In this document: piece by piece, positions 58,901 to 64,000 of the stretch | How the letters are laid out: each line of letters starts with the position of its first letter | Position numbering within the stretch: the first letter of the stretch is position 1 | Source: Pararge aegeria | Taxonomy: Eukaryota; Arthropoda; Insecta; Lepidoptera; Nymphalidae | Reading direction: 5' to 3' | Assembly: GCF_905163445.1 (NCBI RefSeq) | Contig: NC_053184.1 | Span: forward strand, 7,192,001-7,256,000 | Length of the DNA: 64,000 nucleotides | Program-made: the position numbers and the translations under genes | Notes under the pieces: generated by a model | What the model saw: only the letters and a program-made list of their open reading frames with translations | What the model was told of the DNA's origin: nothing | The model's database searches: none

Positions 58901-59639
58901 CTGTGTTGATATACTTAGTTCAGTTAACTATATCTGGCGTTATACAACAATTATTATTCATTAATTAAAATAACTGCTATACCGATAAGAGCAACCACCA
59001 TGAGTTACAGTGTACTGTTTGACATAAGTTTTAAAATTATTAAGGTATTTTGGTTTGATAAATCAAAAACAACCATGTATCGGAATAATGCAACTTTCTC
59101 CGTCGTTTGTATTGGTTTAGTAAAAATGAAAATGCATAGGCATGCATATGACATCAGCTTTTTGTCAGTGTTTATATATATATATATATATAAGAAGATT
59201 AGATAGAAACCAAACCACGATATTCTAATTTCCCCTAGGAAAAACCAAAAGTTGCTTTTCCAAAAGGCAACTCATGTAAATTTATTTGTTCATAAAATTA
59301 GTTTATAAAATTGTACAAGATTCCAGATTAATATATGGGCAAAAAAATCAAAATAGATACTTCATTACTCCTATTATTTTGACTATTCGCTCGAAATGGT
59401 CGAAGCTTCGTAAGGTGATTTTATAAAACTCCTCCAAGTCGAGTCGACTGCATAAGGTGATAGATTGTTACAAGCAACAATTATCAGTAATACTATATAT
59501 AGGATACAAATTAAAATGTGTTAAATTATTTAAATTTCTATACATTTAAAGGTTAACTCAGGACACTTTTCTTTCGTAAATTTTGTATGATACCCGCCGT
59601 ACGTCGTCACGACTACAAGACTAATTTTCTTACCTAAGC

Positions 59640-59860
59640 TAATAGAAAATTTGTTGCCCACTTTCTTTGTTGGCGTTTATTACGTTTATTTAAAAATCCC
59701 GTGGGAACTATTTGTTCTCCTGGCATAAAAAGTAGCCTATGATACTCTCTATCCTTACAACTAACTCTATGCCAAAAATAAAGTTGATTGATAGCTAAGT
59801 TGTGGCGTGAAGAAAGGACAAACAAAGAAACACCCTTTCGCATTTATAATATAAGTAAGG
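59640..59860 (-). mobile_element. Helitron-like (Lep1-type) fragment
   Basis: The minus strand reads AATGCGAAAGGGTGTTTC, GTCCTTTCTTCACGCCAC, AGGCTACTTTTTATGCC and GAACAAATAGTTCCC, the usual order of the 5' half. Related to 33420-33640 and 42888-43075. Confidence 0.68.
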
Positions 59861-61087
59861 TTACTTACAAAAAATAGAATCAATAAGCAAAAATGGTTAA
59901 TACACATTTTTGTATTCAAATCCTTTTATTATGTTGGTAAAACTTTCTGCTTTTCTGATGATGTACTTAATAACCGTATGTGTTTCATATCACTGGCGAG
60001 ATATAAGCGGAAACTGAGGAATTCTATCATGATAATGGTGTGTTAAGAATAATAGAGATGTACCTATTACCTCATAAAACTATCGATATCTAAAGAAATT
60101 CTTGATGATTTCAATTACTGTCTTTTTTAATTATATAAAATTTTTAAATTATATTAATATTAGCCTAATTATTATTTAATTAATCCTTTTTCGTTATAAG
60201 AATCAGAAACGGCCCACAATGATTTTTAAACTCTCAAGTGCAGTAAAGGCCGAGTGACAATTCTATTTATCGCGAATCTAGATTGCGAGAGTAAATAATC
60301 TAGATTAAAACACTGAAAGATCGATGTTGTGAAGACAACATGGACAACACTACATTGAGAGATAAAATACGTTATTGTTTGAACAGAACTGGCTCCACAC
60401 TGTAGTCCATATGTGTAAATATAATATAGTTATATGATGTTTTGTGAGCATAGCTTGGATTTTGATAAACACTTATATATGTATTAATATTAACTTGGTA
60501 TTTCGCTCTTAAAATACTGAAAGCCATATTTAGTAAATATGACACCCAACGAAAGCCTACATAGTGCATTATGTTAAATTGTAATAACCAACAATCTTAG
60601 TTTTATACCTACTACTTTTAGGTTCTTTAAATTTCCAATACCTAAGGTGTCAGTGAAAAATTTGTTAAAATCTGAAATGTCTCTGTAAAATCTTTGCTGT
60701 ATACAGATGAAAGAAAGAAAATAATTAATATTTTATCGTAAAGAATCTAAAGGCTGAAATTAAAAAAAAATCGCTATATCAAGCCTTTAAGTACCTCGCA
60801 GAAAATTGATTAAGTACGTACTTAAGGTTCTTTAGGACAAAGATAAATGTGATAACGATACGTCTTTGGGGGCATTATCATTATAATAGTCTAGTCGACA
60901 AGTTGAAAATGGTACAAAATAGAGAAACTGCTCTTGAAATTATGTGCGGTAGCTCATTGGATCCGGAATGGCGCTTAGAAAAATGTACCAAAAGCGTGTA
61001 TAAGCACATAAAAAAATGCGTTAGATTAAGTAGGATTTTTTTTATTCTATGGCATTTAAATTAGACATTTGATGATTTAAAAAAGGG
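59861..61087. other. Non-coding AT-rich stretch
   Basis: No gene is supported. The frame at 60849-61064 lacks splice support and recognisable domains. Confidence 0.45.
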
Positions 61088-61400
61088 TCTACACATCATC
61101 AATATCAACTCATTACCGGCTCACTACAGGGCACAGGTCTCCATTTAGAATGAGATGGTTTTAGGCCGAAGTTCTCACGCTGGTCGGGTTCGGATTGGTT
61201 ATAGACTTCACACGCCTCAGAGAATATTATTTAGAACCCTCAGGCATACAGGTTCCCTTACGATGTTAACCTTCCGCGTAAAACAAGTGATATTTTAATT
61301 GTTTAAAACGCACATTACTTTAAAAATAAAGGGGAGCTTGCTGGGGATCGAACTCAGTCCCCGAGCGTGGCCGAAGTCCTAACGACTAGGCTATCAACGC
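61088..61400 (-). mobile_element. tRNA-derived SINE (family B), nearly complete
   Basis: The minus strand begins CAAGCGTTGATAGCCTAGTCG, then TTAGGACTTCGGCCACGC, GAGTTCGATCCCCAGCAAGC (B box), AATGTGCGTTTTAAACAATT, ATTAAAATATCACTTG and ends CCGGTAATGAGTTGATATTG. This is the most complete family B copy here, about 310 bp, with clear A and B boxes. Confidence 0.88.
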
Positions 61401-61727
61401 TTGTCAACTATTGTATAACTATTTTTTTAATCATCAAGAATTATCGTTATTATTTTCGTTATTATTATCGTTAATACTTATCTTCCTATCTGTCATAACT
61501 CTTGAGGGATATGAATTCTGATGTGTCTGGTCTATTTAATGCTTTAAAAAAAGAGTAAACAATGGATAAGGAAAATTCCAGGCGGACCATAAAACTGATG
61601 TAATAAACAGTGAAGAGTTGCGGTGAAGATAAGTTAGTCATTGAGTTAATCCTTACTGCTTAATGGGGACATAAAATCAATTTAATATAAAACGGCGTTA
61701 TTTCCTTTCTTTATTGAGATAACAAAG

Positions 61728-62866
61728 ATGGATGGAAAGTGGAGTATCGCTGTTTTTCTAGTAAGTAAATATATATTTTTTAATAAGGATTAAGTATTGT
61801 AGTCGCGAAGCTAAAGTGGCAGTGGGTGGAGCTCTTAGCGCGGAGAATTGATGGACGCTGGGATCCCAAGGTGCTGAGTTAGCGATGGTTGGCCCACGAG
61901 GTGGACGGTTAACATCAAGCGAGTCGGAGAGAGCCTCTGGACCCAAGCGGCATACGACAGTGGTATTTGGAACTCCCTGGACATAGGTCTTTTAAAGGGA
62001 TAAAAGACCTATGTCCATGTGTGGATGCCCATTTGTTGGCAAGATCATGATTATGAAGAAGGATTAAGTTTATAATATTATGTTCTATGCGGAAATTCTC
62101 TGATTTGTTTTACATAACTAGTGCGTAAACCCTTACAATGTTTTAAACCATGTCCATGACGAAACGCTCTCTTTCTTGAGTTTTATAACGTGATGGCGTG
62201 TTAGGTACTTCCTGAATGCTTCACTTGACATAACTACTTCTCTATGGTATAACCGTAAAAATTAGTTAATTCTACAAGTTTTTTATTCACTTTCAGATAT
62301 TGTGCTTCGCGTGGCAAGTTAAGAGCGCTGTCACCTGCGCAGCTAACGGCCGTTACCCCGATCCAGCAGACACATCTTGCAAAAACTACACCCTCTGCGT
62401 CGCTCGCTCTAACGGTAGTTTCATAGGCTACAACTACATTTGCCCTTCTACCTCGTTGTTTAATCCTGCGATCGCACAATGTACCACTAACTATGTCTGC
62501 AACGTCACAACATCAGTATGCACGACTGAGGGTTTCTTTGCGGATCCCAATGGAACAAATTGTTCCACATTTATATCTTGCGTTAACGTTAGTGGTACAT
62601 TTGTCCAAACCGCTATGAGTTGCCCTTCAAACACCTTTTACAATCCAGTAACCACTTTATGCGAAACAAATTATGTTTGTACATTCACATGTAACGCTGC
62701 TGGTAGATACGCCAACCCGGCTGATAGAACTTGTCAAAGTTATTTCTTGTGTGTTGCTGCTAACAATGGGACAATTTCCCAGTATCAATACAACTGCCCC
62801 ACAGTTTCGGTGTTTAGTCCAGTCACAAGAGTTTGTACAACCTCGTACACTTGTCCAACTTCTTAG
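61728..62866 (+). CDS. Secreted peritrophin with three CBM14 domains
   Basis: Exon 1 (61728-61760, MDGKWSIAVFL, donor GTAAGT) joins in phase to exon 2 (62297-62866), giving 200 aa. A signal peptide ends near WQVKSA. Three CBM14 domains follow with almost no linkers; cysteine spacings are 13-5-14-12-5, 13-5-13-12-5 and 13-5-14-12-5, so 18 cysteines form nine expected disulphides. The first and third domains (CAANGRYPDPADTSC and CNAAGRYANPADRTC) are closest to each other. Such small triple-domain proteins are chitin-binding components of peritrophic matrix or cuticle. Codons are markedly more GC-rich than in the giant mucin, which hints at higher expression. AATAAA lies at 63054-63059. An RTE fragment sits in the intron. 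Confidence 0.93.
61795..62020 (+). mobile_element. RTE-like LINE, C-terminal remnant
   Basis: Reads VAKLKWQWVELLARRIDGRW, then the sequence of GRPPTRW-type motifs in broken frames, ending with GGAACTCCCTGGACATAGG. A perfect 16-bp inverted repeat (61979-61994 with 62001-62016) lies at its end. Same family as 16330-16560 and 63490-63745. Lies in the intron of the triple-CBM14 gene. Confidence 0.7.
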
Positions 62867-63059
62867 TTTATTCATGAGACCGTCAAGTTAGGTGTGACCA
62901 TAAAAATGTGACGTCTGGGGTTTATGATCCGTAGTACACAAATTGTAATTTAAACACAATGAACGCTTAATGTGAAAACCTGCGTGAATAATTCTTTAGA
63001 AAGTGTAATTTTATTACATACCTACTCTCAAATTATACTACATTGAATAATATAATAAA

Positions 63060-64000
63060 TTTTTTTTGGGTCTTCATGTCAGTTTTCGTTAGGTTAAGTC
63101 ATTGCTCTGGATATATTAATCTCTTTAAGACTGTGTTATGGCATACTGCATCTGAATATTACGTTATTTGTTAAATATTAAAGAAATTATTTACTGCTGT
63201 TTGGTTTTTTATGCATCTCCCTTATGTACTTTTTAAGAAAGTACAAAAAGAATGACTTACTCCTTAGTCCTTCTGTCAGTTTAGCGGCCACTAAAATACA
63301 ATTTCAGACTGTTATCAGCACCAATAAGTAATCATACCATTATATTTATGACTATAGTGAGTTAGTACACTATAGTACCTACTATCTGAAACAAAATGTT
63401 TTAAAGCGTCAATTTTCGGAGATATAAGTTCAGAATCGAAGTTCTTGTGGCGTCTCAATTGAATAATTAAAACTAAAATTAAACGTTAGGGCCAACCAAC
63501 GCTGCGTTTACCTGTGCGGGGTCGCCATTCCAGCACCTTGGAACTCCAACGTCCATCGTTTCTCCGAACTATGTGCCCTGCCCATTGCCACTTCAGCTTT
63601 GCGACTCGCTGAGATATGTCGGTAACTCAGGATTTTCTACGGATCTCCTTATTCCTGATTTGATCACGTAGAGATACTCCCAACATTGCTCTCTCAATTG
63701 CCCGCTGAGTGATTTTGAGCCTTCTTATGATGCCCATAGTTTTACACTTATTATACTTAGAATGTAATTATTTAATAATATTTCAGAGCCTATTCGTACA
63801 TTCACTGACTAAATAAAGATCACCAGTAATACTTTGATAACTTCTTCGTTTCTAAGCCCGTTTAAAATATTTAAAAATTATCATCGTAGACTTCATTACC
63901 TATTTGCAATGAGATTTCAGTAGGTACGTATAATATATGTATAAGTACGTTTATCAAGAGTTTAAGTAAATTTAAGTACACAATGATAGCAAACGTAAAT
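63060..64000. other. Distal intergenic stretch
   Basis: Apart from the RTE remnant at 63490-63745, I see no gene or recognisable repeat up to the window edge. Confidence 0.5.
63490..63745 (-). mobile_element. RTE-like LINE, C-terminal remnant
   Basis: Minus-strand translation gives TMGIIRRLKITQRAIERAML, DQIRNKEIRRKS, a stop, then VAKLKWQWAGHIVRRNDGRW and VLEWRPRTGKRSVGWP. This is the conserved end of RTE-type reverse transcriptases. At least one stop makes it inactive. Confidence 0.78.

Noticed and set aside
59000..59206. 68-codon frame ending in IYIYIYKK
   Set aside because: Its end is translated from a TA microsatellite and nothing else supports it.

Overview
This window is animal nuclear DNA, and almost certainly from a moth or butterfly (Lepidoptera). 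Genes have short exons, GT-AG introns and AATAAA signals. The background is AT-rich and full of repeats typical of Lepidoptera: tRNA-derived SINEs, Lep1-type Helitron-like fragments ending near CAGCTAGT, RTE-like LINE fragments and hAT-type MITEs. I see no prokaryotic, viral or CRISPR feature. All exon models below were made by hand from splice sites, reading phase and remembered protein families; no search was run.

Layout. 1-1104: a hAT-type MITE holding a LINE 3' fragment, with its left flank and 5' end amplified as a 178-bp tandem array. 2945-6353 (+): TMEM41B/stasimon, five exons, with a U12-type intron. 6499-8973 (-): a conserved single-pass membrane protein of unknown function, tail to tail with TMEM41B. 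11618-20342 (+): an SLC16-like major facilitator transporter of 624 aa, with transposon-filled introns. 24591-30878 (+): a 2,064-aa Ser/Thr/Asn-rich secreted mucin with chitin-binding (CBM14) ends. 31422-32830 (-): a smaller peritrophin-like protein. 34120-48877 (-): PTCD3/mS39, a pentatricopeptide protein of the mitochondrial ribosome, in 15 exons. 48976-51044: a retro-insertion with a perfect 13-bp target duplication, carrying an intact gag-like ORF1 and lying about 100 bp upstream of the PTCD3 start codon. 52472-55250: an apparently complete PIF/Harbinger DNA transposon with perfect 49-bp inverted repeats, TTA target duplications and two interlocked genes (transposase and MADF protein). 55600-56148 (-): a two-domain CBM14 protein lacking its 5' exon. 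56343-57095 (-): an intronless seven-TM protein resembling the core of a secretin/adhesion receptor. 61728-62866 (+): a 200-aa secreted protein with three CBM14 domains.

How the genes fit together. TMEM41B (ER lipid scrambling) and PTCD3 (mitochondrial translation) are unrelated housekeeping genes. The four CBM14 genes form a loose cluster of extracellular chitin-binding proteins, probably of peritrophic matrix or cuticle. Two of them, neighbours on opposite strands, share an unusual N-terminal six-cysteine pattern. The strongest unexpected observations are the U12 intron, the complete Harbinger element, the retro-insertion whose poly(A) lies on the strand opposite its ORF, the internally repeated mucin, the nested hAT MITEs and a miRNA-like hairpin near 58.85 kb.
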